This document shows, piece after piece, positions 36,054-43,455 of a stretch of DNA of 64,000 bases. The stretch covers positions 1 to 64,000 of the forward strand of contig JBCCBM010000020.1 in assembly GCA_039034015.1 (NCBI GenBank), written 5' to 3'. The stretch's first letter is position 1; every line of letters begins with the position of its first letter. Source of the DNA: Acuticoccus sp039034015. GTDB taxonomy: Bacteria; Pseudomonadota; Alphaproteobacteria; Rhizobiales; Amorphaceae. The notes below the pieces were generated by a model. That model had not been told where the DNA came from, did no database searches, and saw only the letters and a list, made by a program, of their open reading frames with translations. The position numbers and the translations under genes are program-made.

Positions 36054-36641
36054 ATGAAAGCCCTCGTCGTCTTTTGCCACCCAAACCCGGACAGCTTTTG
36101 CGCGCACCTTCGGACCCAGGTGCTTGAGGGTCTTGCCGAACGCGGCGCAGAAGTGCGCCAGTCGGACCTTTACGCCAAAGGGTTCAACCCCGTCATGAGC
36201 CGCGAGGAGCGCGCCGGCTACCACGACGAGGGCGACAATGAACGCCCGGTCGCCGAGGAACTCTCGCTCCTTCGCTGGTGCGACACGCTGGTGTTCGTCT
36301 ACCCCACCTGGTGGTTCGGCATCCCCGCGATGCTGAAAGGGTGGCTGGACCGCGTTTTCGTCCCCCACGCGACGTTCACGATGCCAACGGCCGAGCGCCC
36401 CATCGGCCCAAAGCTCCAAAACATTACGACAATTGCCGCCATCACCACCTGCGGCGCGCGGCGCTGGCAGCTGAAATTCATCGGCGAGCCCGGCCGGCGC
36501 ACGCTTTTGCGCGCGATCCGCTTCCTGTGCCACCCCCGCTGCAAGACCCGGTACGCGGCGTTTTACAAGATCGACAGCTCCTCCCACACCGCGCGGGTGC
36601 GATACGCGGCACACGTGCGCCGCCTGGCGCGCACCCTGTAG
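36054..36641 (+). CDS. NAD(P)H-dependent oxidoreductase, flavodoxin-like fold (MdaB/NQO type)
   Basis: A 195-residue FMN/FAD protein. KALVVFCHPNPDSFCAHL is the flavin phosphate loop, VFVYPTWWFGIPAMLKGWLDRVF the quinone-reductase motif. It could recycle electrons for the preceding oxidase. It begins 6 bases after that gene, so it belongs to the same operon and is probably its last member, since a regulated promoter for marR follows. Confidence 0.87.
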   Translation: MKALVVFCHPNPDSFCAHLRTQVLEGLAERGAEVRQSDLYAKGFNPVMSREERAGYHDEGDNERPVAEELSLLRWCDTLVFVYPTWWFGIPAMLKGWLDRVFVPHATFTMPTAERPIGPKLQNITTIAAITTCGARRWQLKFIGEPGRRTLLRAIRFLCHPRCKTRYAAFYKIDSSSHTARVRYAAHVRRLARTL

Positions 36642-36658
36642 GGCCCCGCAACGCGCCT

Positions 36659-36690
36659 TTGACACCGCGGTCATTTGCCGGCAAATGACC
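36659..36690 (+). promoter_or_regulatory. Perfect 22-bp palindrome in the marR promoter region, likely MarR operator
   Basis: GGTCATTTGCC (36669-36679) followed directly by its exact complement (36680-36690). It overlaps the spacer after a TTGACA box at 36659-36664. A further half site GGTCATT occurs about 12 bases downstream. Position 51 bases before the marR start suggests autorepression. Confidence 0.75.
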
Positions 36691-36741
36691 TGTCACGAGA
36701 CGGTCATTGAAGTGTGGCAGGCCGGACGCGTGAGAGGACCC

Positions 36742-37236
36742 ATGCCCTTTGAGTACGCCAAAACGGCCACGTATCGCCTGATGCAGGCGTCAAAGGCACA
36801 GCGTGCCCGCGCCGGCGTGCATTATAGCGCCCACGGCCTCCACCCCGGCCAAGAGCTCGTCCTCAAAGCGCTTGGCGAGCGGGATGGCCGGACCATGGGC
36901 GACCTTGCGCTAGAACTCGGCGTCCAGCCGCCCACGGTCACAAAAATGGTGACCCGCCTTGCCGCCTACGGCCTGGTGTTACGCCAAACCTCACCCACCG
37001 ACGGTCGCCTGGCGCGGGTGTTCCTCACCGACCCGGGCCGCGCGCTGATCGGCGATGTGGACAAGGTTTGGAAGCGCCTCGAGAAAGAAGCGCTCGCGGG
37101 CTTCGACGACAAAGACAAAAAGCGCCTGCGCCGATACTTGCGCAAAATGGAGAAAAACCTTCTCTCCGCCAACGGGGTCGACGCGAAAAGCCGCGCCGAC
37201 GATGAAGACGACGCGCTGGAAGACACCGCCGCGTGA
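36742..37236 (+). CDS. MarR family transcriptional regulator
   Basis: A 164-residue winged-helix repressor. The DNA-binding part is LHPGQELVLKALGERDGRTMGDLALELGVQPPTVTKMVTRLAAYGLVLRQ with the wing TSPTDGRLARVFLT. A long charged C-terminal tail (residues 130-164) is extra relative to short MarR proteins. The ATG at 36742 with GAGAGGA upstream is preferred. A perfect palindrome lies in its promoter. Its stop overlaps the GTG of the DMT transporter, so it probably controls that gene and perhaps the preceding operon. Confidence 0.9.
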   Translation: MPFEYAKTATYRLMQASKAQRARAGVHYSAHGLHPGQELVLKALGERDGRTMGDLALELGVQPPTVTKMVTRLAAYGLVLRQTSPTDGRLARVFLTDPGRALIGDVDKVWKRLEKEALAGFDDKDKKRLRRYLRKMEKNLLSANGVDAKSRADDEDDALEDTAA

Positions 37237-38183
37237 GGCCCTCCCGCGGTGAGGGTGCGCCGGTCGCCGGCATCCTTTTGATGTGCGGCGCGGTGGCCTG
37301 CTTTGCCTTCCTCGATGCCACCGCAAAGTGGCTCGGCCAAACCATGTTTGCCCTCGACATTGTGTGGCTGCGCTACGCCGCGCACATCATCCTGGTTGCC
37401 CTCTTTTTGCGCATCTGGGAGGATCGCAGCGCCTTCGACACCCGGCGCCCCTGGCTGCACACCCTGCGCGGCGCGCACCTTCTTGGGGCAACCCTGTTTA
37501 ATTTTTGGGCAATCCAACACCTCCAACTCGCCGAGGCGAGCGCCATTATGTTCGCCGCTCCGCTCATCGTGACCGCGCTCGCCGGCCCCGTCTTGGGCGA
37601 GACAATTGGCCTCCGCCGCTGGGTGGCGGTGGGCGTCGGCTTCATCGGCGTCCTCATCGTGACCCGGCCCGGAACGGCGGCCATGCACTGGGCGGTGGGC
37701 CTTTCGGTGGTGAGCGTCATCAACTATTCGCTCTACACACTCCTCACCCGCAAGATGAACGCCACCGAGAACGCGCACAGCCTTCTCCTCCTCCCCGCCT
37801 TCGTCGGCGCCGGCGCCCTTGCCCCCTTTGCGCCAAGCGCGTTGTCGGCGCTGGAAGGCTGGCAGTGGGCACTCGCGGGCCTGATGGGCGTCTTTGGCGC
37901 CGTCGGCCATTTTATGCTGGTCGCGGCCCATGGGATGGCGGGCGCGGCGCTCCTTGCCCCGTTCGTCTACACGCAGATGATCTGGATGATTGTGCTCGGC
38001 CTCCTCCTCTTCGGCGATGTGCCGGATGTGTGGACGCTGGTGGGTTCGGCGATCATCGCCGCCTCCGGCCTTTATGTGCTCCACCGGGAAAGGGTGCGCG
38101 CGCGCCTTGAACCCGCGGTCGAAAGCGGCGTAACGAGCGCAAAACAGGAGACTGACCATGCCGACGCCGCGGGCCGCCTATAG
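37233..38183 (+). CDS. EamA/DMT family transporter
   Basis: A 316-residue, ten-segment drug/metabolite transporter. The two EamA halves start at GILLMCGAVACFAFLDATAKW and AVGLSVVSVINYSLYTLL; ASAIMFAAPLIVTALAGPVLGE is a typical loop. The GTG start at 37233 overlaps the marR stop (GTGA), implying co-expression. The 3' end overlaps the aminotransferase start by 26 bases. MarR-linked DMT proteins often export toxic metabolites; the substrate here is unknown. Confidence 0.88.
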   Translation: MRPSRGEGAPVAGILLMCGAVACFAFLDATAKWLGQTMFALDIVWLRYAAHIILVALFLRIWEDRSAFDTRRPWLHTLRGAHLLGATLFNFWAIQHLQLAEASAIMFAAPLIVTALAGPVLGETIGLRRWVAVGVGFIGVLIVTRPGTAAMHWAVGLSVVSVINYSLYTLLTRKMNATENAHSLLLLPAFVGAGALAPFAPSALSALEGWQWALAGLMGVFGAVGHFMLVAAHGMAGAALLAPFVYTQMIWMIVLGLLLFGDVPDVWTLVGSAIIAASGLYVLHRERVRARLEPAVESGVTSAKQETDHADAAGRL

Positions 38184-39336
38184 CCGCATTGGGGAAGAGA
38201 ACGCCTTCGCGGTGCTTGCCCGCGCCAACGCCTTGGCCGCCCAAGGGCGCGACATCATCAACCTTGGCATTGGCCAGCCCGACTTTTCGACTCCGCCCCA
38301 CATTGTGGAGGCCGCGGTAAAAGCGCTGCGCGATGGCGCCCACGGCTACACCCCCGCCACCGGCATCCCGCAACTGCGCGAGGCGATCGCGGTCGACATT
38401 TGCGCCCGAACCGGCGCCGATGCGTCTCCCGAGCGCGTGCTCGTCGTCCCCGGCGGCAAGGTCACCATGGCGATGGCCATCGACATGTTCGGCGAGCCCG
38501 GCGCCGAAATCCTCTATCCCGACCCCGGCTTTCCCATTTACCGGTCGATGATTGAGTTCACCGGCGCAACGCCCATCCCGATCCCAATCCGCGAAGAGAA
38601 CGCCTTCGCCTTCGACCCCGACGATGTGGCCGCCCGCCTCACCGACAAGACCCGCCTCGTGATCGTGAATTCGCCGGCAAACCCCACAGGCGGCATCACC
38701 CCGCCGGGTGATGTGGCGCGCCTTGCAAAAATCCTCGCCGCCCGGCCCAACATCGCCGTCCTCTCCGACGAGATTTACGCAAGGATGACCTACGATGGCC
38801 TCGCCCACAGGTCCCTCGCCTCATTCCCAGAGCTCACGAACCAGCTGATCCTGCTCGACGGTTTTTCAAAAACCTACGCCATGACCGGCTGGCGCCTTGG
38901 CTACGCGCTGTGGCCCGCCGCACTTTATGACAGCGCGCGAAAGCTTGCCGTCAACTATTGGTCCTGCGTGAACGCCCCCACACAGCATGCGGGCGTCGCC
39001 GCCCTCACCGGCCCACAGGACGCGGTGGACACCATGATGGCCGCCTTCGACGATCGCCGCCGCGCGGTCACAGAGGCGCTCAACGCCCTCCCCGGCGTCA
39101 CCTGCGCGACGCCAAAGGGCGCATTCTACGCCTTCCCCAACATTTCTGGCACCGGCTGGAAGGCAAAACCCCTTGCCGATGCCCTCCTCAACGAAACCGG
39201 GGTCGCCCTCATCGGCGGCCCAGATTTTGGCACCCTTGGCGAGGGTTTTGTGCGCGTGTCCTACGCCGCCGCAAAAGACCGCATTTTGGACGCCGTCGCC
39301 CGCATCGACACATTTTTGCGCGATCGCGCCCCATAG
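38158..39336 (+). CDS. Pyridoxal-phosphate-dependent aminotransferase, class I/II
   Basis: A 392-residue fold-type I aminotransferase. INLGIGQPDFSTPPHI at the N-terminus, NSPANPTGG, the PLP Lys238 in DGFSKTYAMTGWRLGYA and the C-terminal FVRVSYAAAKDRI are all present. It resembles aspartate/prephenate aminotransferases of the I-gamma group; substrate uncertain. The start at 38158 has AGGAG upstream and lies inside the end of the DMT gene, so translation is coupled. Confidence 0.9.
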   Translation: MPTPRAAYSRIGEENAFAVLARANALAAQGRDIINLGIGQPDFSTPPHIVEAAVKALRDGAHGYTPATGIPQLREAIAVDICARTGADASPERVLVVPGGKVTMAMAIDMFGEPGAEILYPDPGFPIYRSMIEFTGATPIPIPIREENAFAFDPDDVAARLTDKTRLVIVNSPANPTGGITPPGDVARLAKILAARPNIAVLSDEIYARMTYDGLAHRSLASFPELTNQLILLDGFSKTYAMTGWRLGYALWPAALYDSARKLAVNYWSCVNAPTQHAGVAALTGPQDAVDTMMAAFDDRRRAVTEALNALPGVTCATPKGAFYAFPNISGTGWKAKPLADALLNETGVALIGGPDFGTLGEGFVRVSYAAAKDRILDAVARIDTFLRDRAP

Positions 39337-39361
39337 CCCGTTTGCCACAAATGCCGCCGCA

Positions 39362-39512
39362 GTCTGATCGCCGGAGCCGTCCTCGCCCCTCCTCATCAGC
39401 GCCGGCCGCAAAGGGTGTCAAGGAGCCCGCAGGGCCGGCGCAGCCGCTTGTCCTTGATGCCCTTTGCGGTTGGTGCCAGGAGGCAGGGCGAGGACGGATC
39501 CGGCGGTCAGAC
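39362..39512. repeat. Long imperfect inverted repeat (about 62-bp arms, 26-bp centre)
   Basis: The left arm 39362-39424 starts GTCTGATCGCCGGAGCCGTC and ends TCAAGGA; the right arm 39451-39512 is its imperfect complement, starting TCCTTGATGCCCTTTGCGG. Roughly three quarters of positions pair, with a one-base length difference. It lies between the convergent aminotransferase and flavin reductase genes. Both strands give similar short Gly/Arg-rich shadow peptides, as expected for a palindrome. MITE/REPIN-like element, or a bidirectional structured terminator. Confidence 0.85.
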
Positions 39513-39574
39513 GGCCCTGATTGCTGGTGAGTTTGAGCCTGCCGGAGGCCTCTTACAGCCCGTCGGAGGCCCCG

Positions 39575-40177
39575 CTATCGCGACGGCCGCTTCATCTGAA
39601 ACAGCTCCGTCACGGCTGCATAATCGCGATAGCCGCACCGGGCGATGGGTTGCGCGAGCTCCAGATCCACAATCCCATCGCGCATCACGCTTTCGTCGAT
39701 GTGGATCATGACCACCTCGCCAATGACCATCGTGTAGCTTGCGCGCACGCCATCGGCGCCCTTGAGGGCGACGACCTCCACAACCTTGCACTCCATCGCG
39801 ATGGGCGAAGCTTTCACCCGGGGTGGCGCGACGGCAAGGGACGGCGCCATTTCGAGCCCCGCGAATTCGAACTCGGACTGGCCGTGTTCGAGGGGGACGG
39901 ACGTTGCATTCATAGCGTCACGCAAGGTGAGCGTGGCAAGATTTGAAACGAATTCGCCCGTCGCCTCCGCGTTTGTTTGAGAATCCTTGGCGCCCCCGGA
40001 CGAAAACATCACGAGGTGCGGATGATCCGCCAGGGCGTTGAAAAAGCTGTACGGCGCGAGATTGGGTCGCCCGGCAGCATCGAGGGTGGAGATCCACCCG
40101 ATCGGCCGGGGCGCCACCAGCGCCTTGAACGGGTCGTGGGGCAGGCCGTGGTCGTTCACCCGCGGGTCGTAGTGCAT
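39575..40177 (-). CDS. Flavin reductase family protein (DIM6/NTAB)
   Basis: A 200-residue FMN-binding split-barrel protein. PRPIGWISTLDAAGRPNLAPYSFFNALADHPHLVMF is the signature of the flavin reductase/DUF447-like family. The rest forms the barrel, with ESVMRDGIVDLELAQPIARCGYRDYA near the end. It starts immediately next to the stop of the nitroreductase gene, same strand, so the two flavoproteins form a pair. Partner oxygenase not visible. Confidence 0.87.
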   Translation of the reverse strand: MHYDPRVNDHGLPHDPFKALVAPRPIGWISTLDAAGRPNLAPYSFFNALADHPHLVMFSSGGAKDSQTNAEATGEFVSNLATLTLRDAMNATSVPLEHGQSEFEFAGLEMAPSLAVAPPRVKASPIAMECKVVEVVALKGADGVRASYTMVIGEVVMIHIDESVMRDGIVDLELAQPIARCGYRDYAAVTELFQMKRPSR

Positions 40178-40765
40178 TCAAACGTCCTTGTTTGGCGAAT
40201 CGGCCGGGGCGGCCAGTCGCGTCGTGAGCGCCACAACGTCCGGCCGCGCCCGCTCCACCGGGTCAGCCAACGGCGTGCCAATGTGGATAAATCCAGCGAT
40301 CTGTTCCCCGTCTGCCACACCCAACACCGCTTTGGCCCCCGAATGGTACGCCGCCCACCCGGTCAGCCATTGCGCGCAAAAACCGTTTGCCGCAGCCGCG
40401 TGGATCAGATTGAGGCACACGGCGCCCGCCGAAAGCACCTGCTCCACCTCTGGGATTTTGGCGTGGGGCGCCGCGGTGGAGACCACCACAACGACCACAG
40501 GCACATCGGTCCAACGCGCGGTCTCCCTTGCCAAAATTTCAGGATTTTCAGCGCCTTGCGCCATTGCTCCTATCCGCGCGCCGGCGTAACCCCGCGCGGT
40601 GCCCGCCACCACCACAAACCGCCAGGGCGCGAGCTTGCCATGGTCGGGCACCCGCGCGGCAATGGTGAGCATCTGATGGAGCGTTGCATCATCGGGGCCG
40701 GGGGCCCCCAGCTGATTCGCAGGGATGGTCCTGCGCGTTGCCAAATAGTCACGCAATGCAACCAT
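40178..40765 (-). CDS. Nitroreductase family protein (YdjA-like)
   Basis: A 195-residue FMN protein of the small nitroreductase group. RRTIPANQLGAPGPDDATLHQML, then ARVPDHGKLAPWRFVVVAG (the characteristic PDHGKLxPWRF motif of YdjA), and FCAQWLTGWAAYHSGAKAVLGV. The start at 40765 was chosen directly before ALRDYLATRR. It is followed without a gap by the flavin reductase gene. Physiological substrate unknown. Confidence 0.87.
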   Translation of the reverse strand: MVALRDYLATRRTIPANQLGAPGPDDATLHQMLTIAARVPDHGKLAPWRFVVVAGTARGYAGARIGAMAQGAENPEILARETARWTDVPVVVVVVSTAAPHAKIPEVEQVLSAGAVCLNLIHAAAANGFCAQWLTGWAAYHSGAKAVLGVADGEQIAGFIHIGTPLADPVERARPDVVALTTRLAAPADSPNKDV

Positions 40766-40872
40766 CCTTACCCACCTTTCCCCGGCTTCGGCGCTTTTGA
40801 TGTCAATGCGCTGCGGTCGTTGAAATAGGTTGTCAACCGCGGCACAAACACAACGCACATGACGTGCGGCCC

Positions 40873-40904
40873 GTCTGCACCCTTTTTTCTTGAGGGATGC
40901 AGAC
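40873..40904 (+). promoter_or_regulatory. Leader hairpin upstream of the secreted 330-residue protein
   Basis: GTCTGCACCCT (40873-40883) pairs with AGGGATGCAGAC (40893-40904) except for one bulged A, with a T-rich 9-base loop. It ends 21 bases before the start codon, just upstream of the Shine-Dalgarno GAGGAA, so it could modulate translation or stability. Confidence 0.5.
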
Positions 40905-40925
40905 TGGTTACGGCGAGGAAACGCA

Positions 40926-41918
40926 ATGAACCGTCTGGCACAGCTTGCTGCCCTGATGATTGCCGTCGCACCGCTGTCGGCCCTCGCCGCTGTGCCCCTT
41001 CCAACGCCCAAACCAACAGTCGGCCCCTCCACCAACGCCGCCGCCGCGCTCGACCGGTTTGTGAGCGCCCCAACCAGCGCCACAACGCCCACCGCCGTTG
41101 CCGCCTACGCCCCCTCCGCCGTCAACCCGCTCCAACAAACCATCGAAGCGCGCCAGTCGACGCTCTATGTTGTCGGCAAATTGTCTGAGCGCGGCGGGCC
41201 CATCGGCGACGGGCTCGAATGGCGCGTCTTCCGCGATTTTCCTGACGCGAACGGGCAGCTTCCCCTCGTTCATCGTGCCAGTGGCGGCGACCTTGAAGTC
41301 CGCCTCGGTGAGGGCCGCTACATCGTGCACCTGGCCTACGGCCGTGCGGCGCTCTCCCGGGTGGTCCAAGTGGGCGGCCGCGTGACCAGTGAGACAATGG
41401 TGCTCAACGCCGGCGGCCTGCAGCTCGATGCGCAAATTGCCGGCGCCAACGGCCCCTCCGGCAACCCCATGTCCTTCGCGCTCTATCTCACCGAAGGCGG
41501 TGAGCGGCGCATGATCGGCACAGTGAAGCGCGGCGCCATCGCCCGCCTGCCTGCCGGCAGCTACCACGTGGTGAGTCGCTATGGCGACCTCAACGCGGTG
41601 CGCACCGCAGACGTCGTCGTGGAAGCCGGCAAGCTGACCCGCGTTTCCATGCGTCACACCGCCGGCACCATCAATCTCCGCCTTGTGCGGCAAACCGGCG
41701 GCGAGGCGATCGCCAACACCGAGTTCTCGATCTACACCGACGATGGCCGCCGCGTGTATGACCGCCGGGGCGCCCACGCCACCGCAACTCTCGCGGCTGG
41801 CAACTATGCCGTCGTCGCCCGCCACCGGGATGAAGAGTTCAGCCAGTCCTTCACCGTGCGATCCGGCGCGACCGGCGACATCGACATCCTCGCCCAGCGC
41901 CTGCGCCGCCCGCTCTAA
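40926..41918 (+). CDS. Secreted protein with repeated beta-sandwich-like segments
   Basis: A 330-residue protein, function unknown. Signal peptide residues 1-22 (MNRLAQLAALMIAVAPLSALAA), a Pro/Ala/Thr-rich linker to about residue 70, then three similar segments. Each has strands plus a turn of the type LPAGSYHVVSRYG, LGEGRYIVHLAYG or LAAGNYAVVARHRD. These resemble carboxypeptidase-regulatory or PEGA-type Ig-like repeats. GAGGAA precedes the ATG. Likely periplasmic; no neighbours suggest a partner. Confidence 0.8.
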   Translation: MNRLAQLAALMIAVAPLSALAAVPLPTPKPTVGPSTNAAAALDRFVSAPTSATTPTAVAAYAPSAVNPLQQTIEARQSTLYVVGKLSERGGPIGDGLEWRVFRDFPDANGQLPLVHRASGGDLEVRLGEGRYIVHLAYGRAALSRVVQVGGRVTSETMVLNAGGLQLDAQIAGANGPSGNPMSFALYLTEGGERRMIGTVKRGAIARLPAGSYHVVSRYGDLNAVRTADVVVEAGKLTRVSMRHTAGTINLRLVRQTGGEAIANTEFSIYTDDGRRVYDRRGAHATATLAAGNYAVVARHRDEEFSQSFTVRSGATGDIDILAQRLRRPL

Positions 41919-41970
41919 CCAAACTTGCCTCGCGAGCGTTTGAGTTGCGCCAACGACCGAGCCCCGCGCC

Positions 41971-42903
41971 CTATCGGCCGCTCTCGTGGTGCTGAACAAG
42001 CCGCTTCAGAAGCGTTTTGAGCCGCTCCACCTCCGCCGTCCCTAAAACCCCTGTTGACTGATCTTCGCTCGCCGCCGCCTCCGCCAAGAGCGCGTCGAAC
42101 CGCGCCCGGCCCGCCGCGGTGATGGCAAGCGACGCCCCGCCCTCCACAAGCCCAGCGGTCGCAAGGCCTGCACGCACCTCATCAAATCGCGACTGGGAGA
42201 GAAGCGTGCGCGTCAACAACACGTCGGCCGCCACGGGCCCCTCCGCCGCAAGGATCGCCAGAATGCGCATTTGCGCGCCCGTCGTGCCGTGCGCCGTCAA
42301 CACCCCGTTCACGGCGTCAAACATGTGGTTGTAGGCGCGGAAGAGCAGCGGCACCAAAAAGTCATCATAAGGATGCCGCTCGGAGAGGTCTTGCCCACCG
42401 CCGGCAACGGCACCCGGATGGGGCGCGATGGTGCCGTAGCGCCCCTGCGCAAATGTGAGCCCCGGCCGGTCGTATCGCGCGTGGCGCACCACACGGCCAA
42501 TCATGGTGAGATGGTCACCGGCGCCAACGGTGTTTTCCGGCACGCACTCAATGTGCGCCGCAGCCCCGTCGATGAGGGGCACACCGCCCCTGCCCGTCAC
42601 CACCATCACCTCGGCAAACTTGTCGGCCCCCGGCTTTGCGAACCGGTTGGAGAGGGCCACCTGATCCTCCGCAAGGATCGAGAACGCGAAGGCGCTGGCC
42701 GCCTCGAACGCGGGGCACGAGCGCGCCTTGCGATCCACCGACCACAACACCAGCGGCGGATCGAGGGAGACGGAGGCGAAGGAGTTGGCGGTCATCCCCA
42801 CAGGCGCGCCGTCTGGGCCAAGGCACGTGACGATGGTGACGCCGGTGGCAAAGTCGCCAAAGGTGCGGCGGAGCGCCCGCGGGTCGAGGGGATCGTTGGT
42901 CAT
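41971..42903 (-). CDS. Flavin reductase fused to a MarR-type winged-helix domain
   Basis: A 310-residue two-domain protein. Residues 1-165 are a flavin reductase barrel: LRRTFGDFATGVTIVTCLGP, GMTANSFASVSLDPPLVLWSV. Residues about 180-300 form a MarR-like domain: LFRAYNHMFDAVNGVLTAHGTTGAQMRILAILAAEGPVAADVLLTRTLLSQSRFDEVRAGLATAGLVEGG. This architecture is known from C1, the reductase of p-hydroxyphenylacetate 3-hydroxylase, where the C-terminal domain senses the aromatic substrate. No oxygenase component is adjacent. The ATG at 42903 has AGGAGG upstream. Confidence 0.87.
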   Translation of the reverse strand: MTNDPLDPRALRRTFGDFATGVTIVTCLGPDGAPVGMTANSFASVSLDPPLVLWSVDRKARSCPAFEAASAFAFSILAEDQVALSNRFAKPGADKFAEVMVVTGRGGVPLIDGAAAHIECVPENTVGAGDHLTMIGRVVRHARYDRPGLTFAQGRYGTIAPHPGAVAGGGQDLSERHPYDDFLVPLLFRAYNHMFDAVNGVLTAHGTTGAQMRILAILAAEGPVAADVLLTRTLLSQSRFDEVRAGLATAGLVEGGASLAITAAGRARFDALLAEAAASEDQSTGVLGTAEVERLKTLLKRLVQHHESGR

Positions 42904-43091
42904 TCCCCCTCCTAAAACCTTTTGCCCGCGCGGGACAGGCGAGCGCCGTTGCGCAGACACACCAACCCACCCCCGAATGCACTGCAAAACCGGGGCAGGA
43001 GGCGGCCAAGGCGTTGCATCGCGCACCGCGGCGGGATCACGGTCGCCAAAGGTTAACGGGCCATCGAGCAAGAATCCTTCGGAGATTGGGA

Positions 43092-43427
43092 ATGCGGTTT
43101 TTGACACTTGTGATGGCGGCCGCGCTTTTGGCCGGCTGCCAGTCCGCGCGGCTTTCCAGCAGCGGCATCGCGGGGGACTGGGCCTCCACCGATGGCGTGT
43201 TCGTTGCACAATTTGCCAACGGCGCCTTCACCTCGCGCCTCGTGACCACCGGCGAGACGGTGGTGGCCGACGGCCGCTATGAGGTGACCGGCCAGACCGT
43301 CGCGCTCGCCTGGACCTCCATCGCCGCCAACGAGCAGCGCAGCGCCAATTGCGTCTTTGGCAATCGCAACGAGGTGACGTGTACGCCGAGCGTCGGCAAC
43401 CCGTTTACGATGACCCGCCAAGTCTGA
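43092..43427 (+). CDS. omp10: Omp10-like outer-membrane lipoprotein
   Basis: A 111-residue lipoprotein. The signal peptide ends in the lipobox LLAG-C with Cys16 as the lipidated residue. The mature part SGIAGDWASTDGVFVAQFANGAFTSRL through NCVFGNRNEVTCTPSVGNPFTMTRQV aligns by eye with Brucella Omp10, including two cysteines that likely form a disulfide. Such proteins are small lipocalin-like surface antigens in Hyphomicrobiales. The ATG at 43092 follows GGAGATTGGG. Confidence 0.85.
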   Translation: MRFLTLVMAAALLAGCQSARLSSSGIAGDWASTDGVFVAQFANGAFTSRLVTTGETVVADGRYEVTGQTVALAWTSIAANEQRSANCVFGNRNEVTCTPSVGNPFTMTRQV

Positions 43428-43455
43428 TCGCGCCCAGCCCGGCATGGGAAGGCCG

